Below are positions 25,682 to 34,628 of a DNA stretch of 62,586 nucleotides, one piece after another (the stretch's first letter is position 1; each line of letters opens with the position of its first letter). The DNA is from Actinomycetes bacterium (lineage in GTDB: Bacteria > Actinomycetota > Coriobacteriia > WRKU01 > WQUG01). Location: positions 1 to 62,586 of the forward strand of contig JAISUC010000020.1 in NCBI GenBank assembly GCA_031272275.1, written 5' to 3'. The notes beneath the pieces were generated by a model. The model was not told the DNA's origin. It searched no databases and saw only the letters and a list, made by a program, of their open reading frames with translations. A program made the position numbers and the translations under genes.

Positions 25682-27544
25682 ATGGCACTGATGGCAGCTA
25701 CCCCGAACAGCGAAAGAGGTTTTCTTTCCTGGCTGCGGACGGTGCGCGGAACCAGGAGGCTTTGGCAGGCACTGTTGGTGCTAGTCGACGCCGCTGTTTT
25801 GGTGTTGGCGACCGTTGTGACCTATCTGGCCCGTTTCGAGGGCGACATTCCTTATACCTATGGGCGTTATCTGTTGCCGGTGCTGGCGGTCAGCTTGGTT
25901 TTGTATCTGGTGTGCGCGGCGCTGTTCGGGCTGTACCGCGTGGTGTTGCGCTATGTGGGCATCGACACTTTGTTGCGGGTGGCGGGCGCGGTGGCGTGTG
26001 CCGCGGCGGTGCTGACCGTCATCGACCTGGTGTTGGGGGCGTTTCGGCAGGGGCTGCGTTATATCCCGTTGGGCGTCGTGTTGATACAGGCGCTGTGCGC
26101 GTTTTTGGCGCTGTCGGGGGTGCGCGTGACCGTGCGCGCGATTCGGCATCTGCGTGCCAGCGGGCAACATAACGGGGTGCGGACGCTGATTATCGGGGCG
26201 GGGAGCGCCGGATCGTTGCTGTTGCGCGACCTGCAGTCGCATCCCGGGTCGATGGGTTTTGACACGGTGGGCTTTCTGGATGACAACACGAATCTGCGCG
26301 GAGCCTTGTTTGCGGGGCTGCCCGTGTTGGGGACGACCGCTGACATGGCCGAAGTCGTTGCCGCACAGGACATCGGGCAGGTCTTTGTGGCCTTGCCGTC
26401 CGCCGACCCGGATTTTGTGCGCGGGCTGTTGAACCGCGCAACCGACCTGGGGGTGGCGACCCGCATCATGCCGCGGATTGTAATCGAGCGCGGCCAGGTG
26501 CGGGTGGGTGACCTGCGCAAAGTAGACGTGCGTGACCTGCTGGGACGCGAGCTGACCCCGATTGACGTGGCGGGCATCCGCGAGACCATTCAGGGCAGGC
26601 GCGTGGTGGTGACCGGGGCTGCGGGGAGCATCGGATCCGAGCTGTGCCGGCAGCTGGTCGCGATGGAGCCCGAGTGCATCCACCTGTTCGAAATCGACGA
26701 AAGCCGGCTGTATGAGTTGTGGTTCGAGCTGGACGCGATGCGTGCCGGGGTTGCCCGGATGCATGTGGTCGACATTCGGGATATGCAAAAGCTGCGCGGT
26801 TTGCTGTCTGCCATTCGTCCGGCCGTGGTGCTGCATGCGGCCGCATACAAACAGGTGCCGCTGATGGAGATCGAGCCCATTGAGGCGATTCGGTCGAACG
26901 TGCTGGGGACCGCCAACGTGTTGCAGGCGGCGGATGCGGCGGGAGCCGAGCGCTTTGTGCTGATTTCAACCGACAAGGCCGTGGCGCCGCTGAATGTGAT
27001 GGGCAAGACTAAGGAGCTGGCCGAACGCCTGGTGTTGGCGTATGCGCAGGGACGTGATGCGCGGATGTGTTGTGTGACGGTGCGGTTCGGGAACGTGCTG
27101 GGCTCGCGCGGGTCGGTCGTGCCGATATTCGAAGAGAAGTTGGCGCGCAACGAACCGTTGACGGTGACCGACCCGGACGTGACGCGCTATTTCATGCTGA
27201 TCCCCGAGGCCGCGCGACTGGTGTTGCAGGCACAAGCCATCGGCAGTTGCGGGGATATATTCCTGTTGGAGATGGGCGAGCCGGTGCGCATTGTCGATTT
27301 GGCGCGTAAAATGATTGCGTTATCGGGGGCACCGGTTGACATCGAGTTTACGGGATTGCGTCCCGGCGAGAAATTGCACGAGGCATTGGTGGCAGATGAC
27401 GAGACGTTGGAGCCCACCGAGCGGGAAAACATCTTGCGCGTCCGTGACCTGCACGAAGCCCCGCTGACGGCGGAACAGTACGAGCAGCTGGTGGCGGCGG
27501 TCGCAGCGGGACGGATCGAACATGAGCAGCTGATGGAGCTGTAG
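25682..27544 (+). CDS. CapD/PglF-like nucleotide-sugar 4,6-dehydratase
   Basis: About 620 residues. Four N-terminal hydrophobic helices are followed by a CoA-binding-like domain (about 160-290, LIIGAGSAGSLLLRDLQ), then an extended SDR catalytic domain (from about 300, VVVTGAAGSIGSELCRQL; STDKAVAPLNVMGKTK). Membrane-bound relatives make UDP-4-keto sugars from UDP-GlcNAc for surface glycans. ATG at 25682 has AGGA a few bases upstream; ATG at 25691 follows a TACAAT by 7 nt and is an alternative. It opens the glycan locus; gmd follows after 93 bp. Confidence 0.88.
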   Translation: MALMAATPNSERGFLSWLRTVRGTRRLWQALLVLVDAAVLVLATVVTYLARFEGDIPYTYGRYLLPVLAVSLVLYLVCAALFGLYRVVLRYVGIDTLLRVAGAVACAAAVLTVIDLVLGAFRQGLRYIPLGVVLIQALCAFLALSGVRVTVRAIRHLRASGQHNGVRTLIIGAGSAGSLLLRDLQSHPGSMGFDTVGFLDDNTNLRGALFAGLPVLGTTADMAEVVAAQDIGQVFVALPSADPDFVRGLLNRATDLGVATRIMPRIVIERGQVRVGDLRKVDVRDLLGRELTPIDVAGIRETIQGRRVVVTGAAGSIGSELCRQLVAMEPECIHLFEIDESRLYELWFELDAMRAGVARMHVVDIRDMQKLRGLLSAIRPAVVLHAAAYKQVPLMEIEPIEAIRSNVLGTANVLQAADAAGAERFVLISTDKAVAPLNVMGKTKELAERLVLAYAQGRDARMCCVTVRFGNVLGSRGSVVPIFEEKLARNEPLTVTDPDVTRYFMLIPEAARLVLQAQAIGSCGDIFLLEMGEPVRIVDLARKMIALSGAPVDIEFTGLRPGEKLHEALVADDETLEPTERENILRVRDLHEAPLTAEQYEQLVAAVAAGRIEHEQLMEL

Positions 27545-27637
27545 AGCTTCGCGGGATTTCGTCGGTGGTTGAGTCAAAAAAGCTGCAAAGCTTTTATTGA
27601 CCTCAATCCACCGGTCTGCACAGAACGGAGATAAGGG

Positions 27638-28774
27638 ATGGCACAGGGGAACGGAAAGGTTGCACTGATATCGGGCATTACCGGTCAGGACGGCGCGTAC
27701 CTGGCGGAGTTTTTGCTGGACCGGGGATACCGGGTGCATGGTATCAAACGGCGCAGCAGCAGTTTCAACACCGCGCGCGTCGACCACCTGTATTGTGACC
27801 CGCATGACCCGGACGGCAGATTCCATCTGCATTACGGAGACCTGACCGACGCAACAAACCTGATACGCCTGGTAGCAGAAACACAGCCAGATGAACTGTA
27901 CAATCTGGGCGCGCAAAGCCACGTGCAGGTCAGCTTTGAGACGCCGGAATACACCGCACAGACCGATGCTGTGGGAACCTTGCGGCTGTTGGAGGCGCTG
28001 CGCATCACGGGTTTGGCGGAACATACGCGGTTTTACCAGGCATCGACCAGCGAACTGTTCGGAGATGCGGTCGAGCGGCCCCAGACCGAACTGACCCCTT
28101 TTCGCCCGCGCAGTCCGTATGCGGCGGCGAAACTGTACGCCTATTGGATTACCGTCAATTACCGGGAAGCGTACGGGATACACGCATCCAACGGGATTCT
28201 GTTCAACCACGAAAGCCCCCTGCGCGGCGAGACCTTTCTGACGCGGAAAATCACGCGCGCGGTCGCCCGTATCGCGCTGGGCACGCAGCAGCGGCTGTAT
28301 CTGGGTAACCTGGACGCGCGACGCGACTGGGGTTTTGCCGGCGATTACGTGCGCTGCATGTGGTTGATGTGCCAACAACCCGAACCGGACGATTACGTGG
28401 TCGCCACCGGCGTGGATGCATCCGTGCGCGACTTTGCGTGTCAAGCCTTTGCGGCGGCGGGTATCGACATTGAATTCACAGGCAGCGGCCCCGCCGAACG
28501 CGCCGTACGCTGTGACACCGGGGACGTGGTCATTGAAATCGACCCGCGCTATTTCCGCCCGACCGAGGTCCCGGCCCTGTTGGGAGACGCCACCAAAGCC
28601 CGGAAGCGCCTGGGTTGGCAGCCCACGGTCGACCTGCCACAGCTGATCGAAATGATGGTTGCCGCCGACCTGGAACAGGCACGCGCCGAGCTGACGGCGG
28701 GCTACGCCGATGGGGCGAGTGACGCTGCAGGCGTTCCCGACGGATCGCAAGCCGCGCGCGGGACCCGAGTGTGA
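27638..28774 (+). CDS. gmd: GDP-mannose 4,6-dehydratase
   Basis: A 378-residue SDR enzyme turning GDP-D-mannose into GDP-4-keto-6-deoxymannose. The NADP site ([18 protein letters not shown]), RRSSSFN, the catalytic region ASTSELFGD and [13 protein letters not shown], and the GDP-binding [12 protein letters not shown] are all present. Length and motif order are canonical. AAGGG precedes the ATG. The next gene, fcl, begins 8 nt after its stop. Confidence 0.95.
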   Translation: MAQGNGKVALISGITGQDGAYLAEFLLDRGYRVHGIKRRSSSFNTARVDHLYCDPHDPDGRFHLHYGDLTDATNLIRLVAETQPDELYNLGAQSHVQVSFETPEYTAQTDAVGTLRLLEALRITGLAEHTRFYQASTSELFGDAVERPQTELTPFRPRSPYAAAKLYAYWITVNYREAYGIHASNGILFNHESPLRGETFLTRKITRAVARIALGTQQRLYLGNLDARRDWGFAGDYVRCMWLMCQQPEPDDYVVATGVDASVRDFACQAFAAAGIDIEFTGSGPAERAVRCDTGDVVIEIDPRYFRPTEVPALLGDATKARKRLGWQPTVDLPQLIEMMVAADLEQARAELTAGYADGASDAAGVPDGSQAARGTRV

Positions 28775-28781
28775 ACCGCGT

Positions 28782-29753
28782 ATGCATCCCGATGATCTGA
28801 TATACGTCGCCGGCCACCGCGGATTGGTGGGCAGCGCCATCGTGCGCCGCCTGCAGGCGGCCGGATACCGAAACCTGTTGCTGCGGACGCACGCCGACCT
28901 GGACCTGACCGACATGCCGGCGACCTATGATTTCCTGGCGGCCCGGCGCCCAGACGTGGTCTTTCTGTGCGCGGCTCGCGTCGGCGGCATCGGCGCCAAC
29001 AGCGACGCACCGACCGATTTTTTGTTAGACAACGCCCGCATCAGCATGAACGTGATCGACGGGGCGCGCCGCGCCGGCACCCGTCGCCTGATAAACCTGG
29101 GCTCCAGCTGCATCTATCCGCGCGACGCCGCACAGCCCATCGCCGAATCGGCGCTGATGACCGGCCCCTTGGAAGCCACCAACGAAGCCTATGCGCTGGC
29201 GAAAATCGCCGCCCTGAAGCTGTGCCTGGCAGAAAACGCCCGGTACGGAACCGATTTCTATTCGCTGATGCCGACCAATCTGTATGGCACAGGTGACAAT
29301 TACGACCTGTGTTCCAGCCACGTGCTGCCCGCGCTGATAGCGCGTTTCCACGATGCCAAATCGGGGGAGCGGGATGTCGTGACCCTGTGGGGGGACGGCA
29401 CGCCGCTGCGTGAGTTCCTGCATGCAGATGACCTGGCGGCCGCCGCCGTGTGGCTGGCGGAACGGTGCAGCGCGCGTGATGTCGGCGGCTGGATCAACGT
29501 CGGCAGCGGTAAAGAGCTGACGATTGCGGCACTGGCGGAACTGGTACGCGACGTCGTGTACGCCGATGCGCCCGCCACCACCCCGCGCCCGCGCATAGCA
29601 TGGGACACCACGCGTCCCAACGGCACACCGCGCAAACTGCTGGACAGCACACGCATCCGCGCGCTGGGCTGGAGCCCGACAATCAGCCTGCGCGACGGAG
29701 TAACAGCCGCCTATGGTGACTATCGCGAGCAGGCGGACACGAACACGTTTTAG
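28782..29753 (+). CDS. fcl: GDP-L-fucose synthase
   Basis: A 323-residue SDR epimerase/reductase converting the Gmd product to GDP-L-fucose. It has VAGHRGLVGSAIVRRL, NLGSSCIYPRDA, the catalytic YALAK and MPTNLYGTGDNYD. The start MHPDDLIYVAG follows gmd by 8 nt; the frame upstream is just gmd read in another phase. With gmd it supplies activated fucose for surface glycans. Confidence 0.93.
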   Translation: MHPDDLIYVAGHRGLVGSAIVRRLQAAGYRNLLLRTHADLDLTDMPATYDFLAARRPDVVFLCAARVGGIGANSDAPTDFLLDNARISMNVIDGARRAGTRRLINLGSSCIYPRDAAQPIAESALMTGPLEATNEAYALAKIAALKLCLAENARYGTDFYSLMPTNLYGTGDNYDLCSSHVLPALIARFHDAKSGERDVVTLWGDGTPLREFLHADDLAAAAVWLAERCSARDVGGWINVGSGKELTIAALAELVRDVVYADAPATTPRPRIAWDTTRPNGTPRKLLDSTRIRALGWSPTISLRDGVTAAYGDYREQADTNTF

Positions 29754-29845
29754 CAGGAAACAGACCCGGTTCGGGGCTTACACTCCCCCGTGGTTTTGAC
29801 CGACACCCGCTGATGACCGAACCGATGACAGACAGGAGACAGGCC

Positions 29846-30604
29846 ATGTCCACCCCTTTGTTCAGCATTGTTATTCCGTGCCGAAACGCGGCGGCGACCA
29901 TCAGGCGCGCGCTGGAAAGTTGCGTCGCGCAGAGCTGTGACGACTATGAGCTGGTGATTGTGGACGGCGCCAGCACCGACGGGACGACCGAAATCATCGG
30001 CGAGTTTCAGGACGCGACGGGCGGCAGGCTGCGTCTGATCAGCGAGCCGGATGACGGCATTTACGATGCGATGAACAAGGGCTTGGCGGCGGCGCGCGGC
30101 GAATGGGTTGCGTTTCTGGGGGCGGACGATTGGTACGAGCCCGGTGCGCTGGCGACTGTGCGCGATTGTTTTTCGGCGCCTGCGGAGGGCAGTCGTGTCG
30201 ACTGTGTGGGCGGGGCGATGTGGGTGGTCGAGCCGGACGGGCACCGCGATGTGCGGCTGCCGCATCCGGGGCTGTTGCGCAGGCGATTCCCGAAAGCGAT
30301 GCCGGCGGGACATCAGGCTTGGTTTGCGCGCAGCGAGCTGTTGCGGCGCGTGGGTGGGTTCAACACCGATTTCCGGCTGGCGGCGGACTACGAGCTGTAC
30401 CTGCGCGTTCAGGCATCCGGATCGGCGCCGGTCTGGGTGTTCACCGACACGCCGATTGTGAATTTCACGCTGGGCGGAGCGTCCTGGGCGCTGCGTGCCT
30501 GTGCGCGCGATTATCGCGCGGCGAAACTGGCAAACGGCGACCGGGCTTTTCACGCCGACGTGGTGTACGTCCGCAACCTGATTCTGGCGCGCCTGGCACG
30601 GTAG
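29846..30604 (+). CDS. family 2 glycosyltransferase
   Basis: A 252-residue GT-A enzyme: FSIVIPCRNAAATI, VIVDGASTDGT, the DDGIYDAMNKG loop and the metal-binding GADDWY. This pattern is typical of WcaA/WcaE-like transferases next to fucose genes. AGGAGA lies 6 nt before the ATG. It probably uses a sugar nucleotide from this locus; donor and acceptor are not readable from sequence. Confidence 0.85.
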   Translation: MSTPLFSIVIPCRNAAATIRRALESCVAQSCDDYELVIVDGASTDGTTEIIGEFQDATGGRLRLISEPDDGIYDAMNKGLAAARGEWVAFLGADDWYEPGALATVRDCFSAPAEGSRVDCVGGAMWVVEPDGHRDVRLPHPGLLRRRFPKAMPAGHQAWFARSELLRRVGGFNTDFRLAADYELYLRVQASGSAPVWVFTDTPIVNFTLGGASWALRACARDYRAAKLANGDRAFHADVVYVRNLILARLAR

Positions 30605-30712
30605 GTGGTTGACGCGGCGGTGCGGCGGCGGGGTCGCTTTGACGGGGAAGTGCCTTTGTAAGCAGGATAAATGTCTCTCGAATAAAATTTAACGTTTTTC
30701 GTAAAAAAGTTC

Positions 30713-30741
30713 TTGACAAACATAAAACCATGCCGTATTAT
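30713..30741 (+). promoter_or_regulatory. promoter of the DUF2975/HTH pair
   Basis: TTGACA (30713-30718), 17-nt spacer, TATTAT (30736-30741). Initiation near 30748 leaves a leader of about 155 nt containing no obvious reading frame. Confidence 0.8.
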
Positions 30742-30746
30742 CTTAT

Positions 30747-30756
30747 TGTCGCGACA
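30747..30756. promoter_or_regulatory. palindrome at the predicted transcription start
   Basis: TGTCGCGACA is a perfect 10-bp palindrome placed at about +1, where a bound repressor would block initiation. The HTH protein encoded two genes later is a natural candidate (inference). Confidence 0.45.
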
Positions 30757-30902
30757 GACAGAACCTTGATAACTGACGGCACGTAAACCGCATCACCTGC
30801 ACCGTACACATCATTCGCACCACGCGCTTCACTTGTTTCACCCCATCCACGGGGCCGGCTCAGCCGGTCGACCCCACCACCACCAACAGAAAGGGAAGAA
30901 CA

Positions 30903-31481
30903 ATGACCACTTCAGCTTCAGCTTTGAAACTGCGCCGGTTCGGAAAAGGACTGGGCATCGCCACCAAAGTACTGTCCATCATCAGCTTCGTCGTTGCCGG
31001 CATCCTGCTGGTCAGCCTGATCTTTGCCCTGGTCGTGCCCTGGGACACCGTCGTGATGAACGTCGGCGAGGTCACCGTGAACGTCCACGGCATGGTCACT
31101 CAGCTGACCGACCAAGCATCCACCGACGTGAACGTCCGCGCCATCGCCCTGTCCGCCATTTCGCTGGGTATCATCGACGGCGTGTTCTTTGGATTCATCA
31201 TGGGCATACTGTCCCGCCTGTTCAAAGACACCGCCGCACATGAAACCCCGTTTCTGTCCACCAACGTCCGTCGCCTGAAGAGCGTCGGTTGGCTGCTGAT
31301 TGCAAACTCGTTCGCCATGGGAATCGCCACCGCCATCGTCGAGGTGCTGACGCACCCCGTGACATCCGCTTTTGACACCGGTAACGGCGGTTACCTGATT
31401 ACCGGACTGGTCATATTCGCCCTGGCCTACGTCTTTCAGTACGGCTGCGAACTGCAGCAGGCCGCTGACGAGACCCTGTAA
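30903..31481 (+). CDS. DUF2975-like four-helix membrane protein
   Basis: A 192-residue protein with four hydrophobic helices (about 20-45, 75-100, 120-145 and 160-185) and the pattern FLSTNVRRLKSVGWLLI in the cytosolic loop, as in DUF2975 proteins. These usually pair with a small YozG-like HTH regulator, as here. AGAAAGGGAAG precedes the ATG. The role is unknown; the pair may form a membrane-linked regulatory switch. Confidence 0.75.
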   Translation: MTTSASALKLRRFGKGLGIATKVLSIISFVVAGILLVSLIFALVVPWDTVVMNVGEVTVNVHGMVTQLTDQASTDVNVRAIALSAISLGIIDGVFFGFIMGILSRLFKDTAAHETPFLSTNVRRLKSVGWLLIANSFAMGIATAIVEVLTHPVTSAFDTGNGGYLITGLVIFALAYVFQYGCELQQAADETL

Positions 31482-31495
31482 AGGAGGAACCCAAC

Positions 31496-31744
31496 ATGTC
31501 AATCATCATGCGCCTGGACCGTGTCATGGCAGACCGGAAGATGTCCCTGAACGAACTGAGCGAACGCGTGGGTGTCGCCAACGTGAACCTGTCCAAAATG
31601 AAGACCGGCAAAATCAGCGCGATTCGATTCTCGACCCTGGACGCCATCTGCGACGTGCTGGACTGCCAGCCCGGTGACATCCTGGAATACCAGCGCCCCC
31701 AGGACAACCAGACCGAGCAGTCCGCCGAATCGGAAGCGGCCTGA
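31496..31744 (+). CDS. small Cro/CI-family regulator (YozG-like)
   Basis: An 82-residue HTH protein: MRLDRVMADRKMSLNELSERVGVANVNLSKMKTG as the helix-turn-helix, then TLDAICDVLDCQPGDILEY, the hallmark of the YozG-like group. A near-perfect AAAGGAGG lies before the ATG, 14 nt after the DUF2975 gene. Probably autoregulates the operon. Confidence 0.85.
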   Translation: MSIIMRLDRVMADRKMSLNELSERVGVANVNLSKMKTGKISAIRFSTLDAICDVLDCQPGDILEYQRPQDNQTEQSAESEAA

Positions 31745-31752
31745 TCCGCCGC

Positions 31753-33552
31753 CTAGTCCTCCGGTGTCACCGCAACCCGGTAATCCGCCGCCCGAATCTC
31801 GGCGCGGCGGATTTTTCCGTTCACCGTTTTCGGCAGCGCATCCACATAGCTGATCACGCGCGGGTATTTATAGGGTGCCGTGCCTTCTTTGACCCAGGTC
31901 TGCAGCTCGCGCGTCAGCTCGTCTGACGGCGTATAGCCGCCTGCCAGTACCACGGTCGCCTTGACCGCAGCCCCGCGCAGCTCGTCAGGTACCCCGGTGA
32001 CCGCACATTCGGCGACCGCCGGGTGCTTGATCAGCACGCTTTCGACCTCGGTGGGGCCGATGCGGTAACCACTGGATTTAATTACGTCGTCATTGCGCCC
32101 GACATACCAGTAATAGCCGTCCTCGTCCACCCAGGCTTCATCGCCCGAATGATACCATCCGTCGTGACAGGCCTCCTGCGTTTTTTCCGGATTGCGATAG
32201 TATTCCATCATGATGCCGTCGGGGGTCACCGGACCATACCCGATGGCAACCACGATTTCCCCGGTCACGCCCGGCGAACAACGCCTGCCCTCAGCGTCGT
32301 GCACCTCGACCGAATACAGAGGGTTCGGCTTTCCCATGCTGCCGGGTTTGGGGGTCATACCGACCACGTTCACCACTGTCAGCGGGGTTTCGGTCTGACC
32401 GAACCCTTCGGTGATGGCAAGCCCCGTGGAAGCCTGCCAGTTCTCGAACAGATCGGGGTTCAGCGCCTCGCCCGCCGTGGTGCAGTGTGCCAGCGACGAC
32501 AAATCATGCGATTCCAGCCCCGCGTTATACAGCATGCGATACATCGTGGGTGGACAACAAAGCGTCGTCACGCCATAGCGCCCGATCAGGTCCAGAATGT
32601 CGGCCGGCACGAATCGGTCGTAATCATAGGCCAGAACACAGGCCTCCATGATCCACTGCCCATAGTATTTGCCCCAGACGGCCTTTCCCCAACCGGTGTC
32701 GGCAATCGTCAGGTGTACTCCGCCGTCGCTCCGCACGTCATGCCAGTGTTTGGCAGTCAGTGTATGTGCCAGCGCGTATCCGCCATCGTGCAGCACCATC
32801 TTGGGGTTGCCGGTGGTCCCGCTGGAGAAATACATGATGAAGGGATCACGGATACTGACCGGAACGCGCCGCAACGCGTCTGTGGCCCCGGCCACGCCCG
32901 CATTGAAATCCAGCCAACCGCGCGCGGCACGCGCCGCATCGATACGCAGCTTGCACAGACCGTCTGCGCCCGACAGCACCGCGCCGTAACGCGCATCCGA
33001 CGGGTGTCCCGCACCGTCCTGTGTCAGCGCCAAGCCGCCGCCACCACCCGCCACCAACACCAGGTGTTCCAGCGAGGGGCACTCGCCGCTTGCGGCCACG
33101 GTCTCGCACACATCGGCGATGTCTCCGACATCGGTACAGATGATGGCCTTGGCGCTGCAGCTTTCCACGCGATAGCTCAGGTCGTGTTCTTTCAGCATAA
33201 AGGTCGCCGGTACCAACACGGCGCCCAGTTTATGCAGCGCGGTCGCAATGAACCAGAACTGATAATGCCGGCGCACGATGACCAGCACACAGTCGCCCTT
33301 GCCGATACCCAGACCCGCCAAATAGTTCGCAGTCTTGTCCGACCAGTATTTGATGTCGCCAAAGGTGAAACGGTGTTCCTCGCCCTCGGGGTTACACCAA
33401 ATGATGGCGGGACGTTCGGGTTCAGCCACGGCAATATCATCGACGATGTCATAGGCAAAGTTAAAGTCGTCAGGGTATTCCAGGTCCAAACGGCTTAACA
33501 CCCCTTGATCATCATATGTCTCTCTGAGATAACGCAAATTCACGTCGCGCAT
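31753..33552 (-). CDS. acyl-CoA synthetase (acetyl-/medium-chain type)
   Basis: A 599-residue adenylate-forming ligase. It has the ATP-binding loop YFSSGTTGNPKMVLH, GFGQTET, the hinge region YHSGDEAWVDEDGYYWYVGRNDDVIKSSG (quoted in parts: YHSGDEAW, GRNDDVIKSSG), and the catalytic lysine in KTVNGKIRR near the C-terminus. It activates a short- or medium-chain acid to acyl-AMP, then acyl-CoA; the substrate cannot be fixed. GAAGGAG precedes the ATG. An XRE-cupin regulator gene lies immediately upstream on the same strand, a common pairing with acyl-CoA ligases. Confidence 0.88.
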   Translation of the reverse strand: MRDVNLRYLRETYDDQGVLSRLDLEYPDDFNFAYDIVDDIAVAEPERPAIIWCNPEGEEHRFTFGDIKYWSDKTANYLAGLGIGKGDCVLVIVRRHYQFWFIATALHKLGAVLVPATFMLKEHDLSYRVESCSAKAIICTDVGDIADVCETVAASGECPSLEHLVLVAGGGGGLALTQDGAGHPSDARYGAVLSGADGLCKLRIDAARAARGWLDFNAGVAGATDALRRVPVSIRDPFIMYFSSGTTGNPKMVLHDGGYALAHTLTAKHWHDVRSDGGVHLTIADTGWGKAVWGKYYGQWIMEACVLAYDYDRFVPADILDLIGRYGVTTLCCPPTMYRMLYNAGLESHDLSSLAHCTTAGEALNPDLFENWQASTGLAITEGFGQTETPLTVVNVVGMTPKPGSMGKPNPLYSVEVHDAEGRRCSPGVTGEIVVAIGYGPVTPDGIMMEYYRNPEKTQEACHDGWYHSGDEAWVDEDGYYWYVGRNDDVIKSSGYRIGPTEVESVLIKHPAVAECAVTGVPDELRGAAVKATVVLAGGYTPSDELTRELQTWVKEGTAPYKYPRVISYVDALPKTVNGKIRRAEIRAADYRVAVTPED

Positions 33553-33610
33553 TATGTGTTCTCCTTCTGCAATGTGGACAACGCCTCAGGGGGCGATGTG
33601 GCAAGGCGTC

Positions 33611-33664
33611 TTTCGGATTTGAGCACGGAGCGCGCAGTCACCTACGTGCGTACTCAATTCCGAA
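33611..33664 (-). terminator. large imperfect hairpin between the regulator and ligase genes
   Basis: The arms TTTCGGATTTGAGCACG (33611-33627) and CGTGCGTACTCAATTCCG (from 33645) are largely complementary, with a small bulge. It lies between two leftward genes and could be a terminator of the XRE-cupin gene or an attenuator for the ligase. Confidence 0.45.
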
Positions 33665-33682
33665 AACAACGCAGCTAAATCG

Positions 33683-34312
33683 TCATCCTGTGGTGTTGGC
33701 AGGTTTCAGGACGATGGCTAGAAACGTACACGGCTCCCCGCCTGTCGCAATCATCCCATGCCCGCGTCCGCTGTCGTAAAACAGCGTGTCGCCCGGACCC
33801 AGAATCTCGTGGCGGACCTCGATGGCATCCTGATACGCGAACTTCAGCTGACCGGACACGATGTAGTCCATTTCCTGGCCCTCGTGACGCGACAGGTGAA
33901 TCGGACGGTCCTGTTCGTCGGCGTTATAGGGCGCGGTGACCATGAACGGTTCCGCCAGCTTGTTTTTAAAGGTCGGTGCCAGATGCAGGTATTCAAAGCC
34001 CGCGCGGCGCTTAATCGACAGACCGTCGCCCGCGCGCATAATGCTGTAGCCCGACAAGTGCGGGCCTTCTCCTGTCAACAGGTCAATCATATCGACGCCC
34101 AGACGATTCGCCGCGTGATACAGCGTGGTAAAGCTGAAGTCTTCGCTGCCGGATTCCAGCGCCGTATAGACCTCCACGCTTTTGTTGGTCGCAGCCGCCA
34201 TGTCCTCGATGCTGATTTCCAGGTCCTCGCGCAGACTGCGCATGCGCATCGCGATTTCGCGCAGGCGCGCACTATCCCCATCTGCTGCAACGCTGCCGTC
34301 AAAACCTGTCAT
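33683..34312 (-). CDS. XRE-family regulator with C-terminal cupin sensor
   Basis: A 209-residue regulator with an N-terminal HTH (about 15-75, MRSLREDLEISIEDMAAATN) and a C-terminal cupin (about 125-205, HEGQEMDYIVSGQLKFAY and LGPGDTLFYDSGRGHGM). Such proteins bind small metabolites in the cupin. The position upstream of the acyl-CoA ligase suggests it controls that gene. Confidence 0.85.
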   Translation of the reverse strand: MTGFDGSVAADGDSARLREIAMRMRSLREDLEISIEDMAAATNKSVEVYTALESGSEDFSFTTLYHAANRLGVDMIDLLTGEGPHLSGYSIMRAGDGLSIKRRAGFEYLHLAPTFKNKLAEPFMVTAPYNADEQDRPIHLSRHEGQEMDYIVSGQLKFAYQDAIEVRHEILGPGDTLFYDSGRGHGMIATGGEPCTFLAIVLKPANTTG

Positions 34313-34558
34313 GGCCTTCCCCTAACTGAACGATACGGACGATACAAAGGTGCAACCGACCGGAAAAGCGCACCCATGGACTGCGTGGCCACGTTTTCCT
34401 GACGGTTTGTGCTGTGTGGTGCCTGTGTCGTGCTGTTTTCGTACCCTGCCGGTGCCAATTTTGAATGCTGGATATCATAACACAACAGAACGCGGCCTGC
34501 GCCACCCATTTGCCCATTTATTCGACCCACCGACCAACGTCCTGTCGAACGGAAAATC

Positions 34559-34593
34559 GGGGGAGTGCGCCCCGGTGTGGGACGCACTCCCCC
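34559..34593 (-). terminator. hairpin formed by two inverted copies of the dispersed motif
   Basis: An 11-bp perfect stem, GGGGGAGTGCG with CGCACTCCCCC, encloses a 13-nt loop. It follows the stop (34629) of the leftward binding-protein gene and could serve as its terminator, without a clear U tract. The rest of 34313-34628 shows no gene. Confidence 0.5.
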
Positions 34594-34628
34594 TGTGCAT
34601 CGTGCCTATCGGTGCCGGTGTCGGCGTC

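Noticed and set aside
29761..29800. Partial match to the dispersed motif near ACACTCCCCCG, and similar partials at 8975, 45825 and 53570
   Set aside because: They lack the GGGAC or TCCC half and were not counted as copies.
32023..33498. 491-codon rightward frame opposite the acyl-CoA ligase
   Set aside because: The ligase motifs on the minus strand are unambiguous; this frame is a GC-rich shadow.
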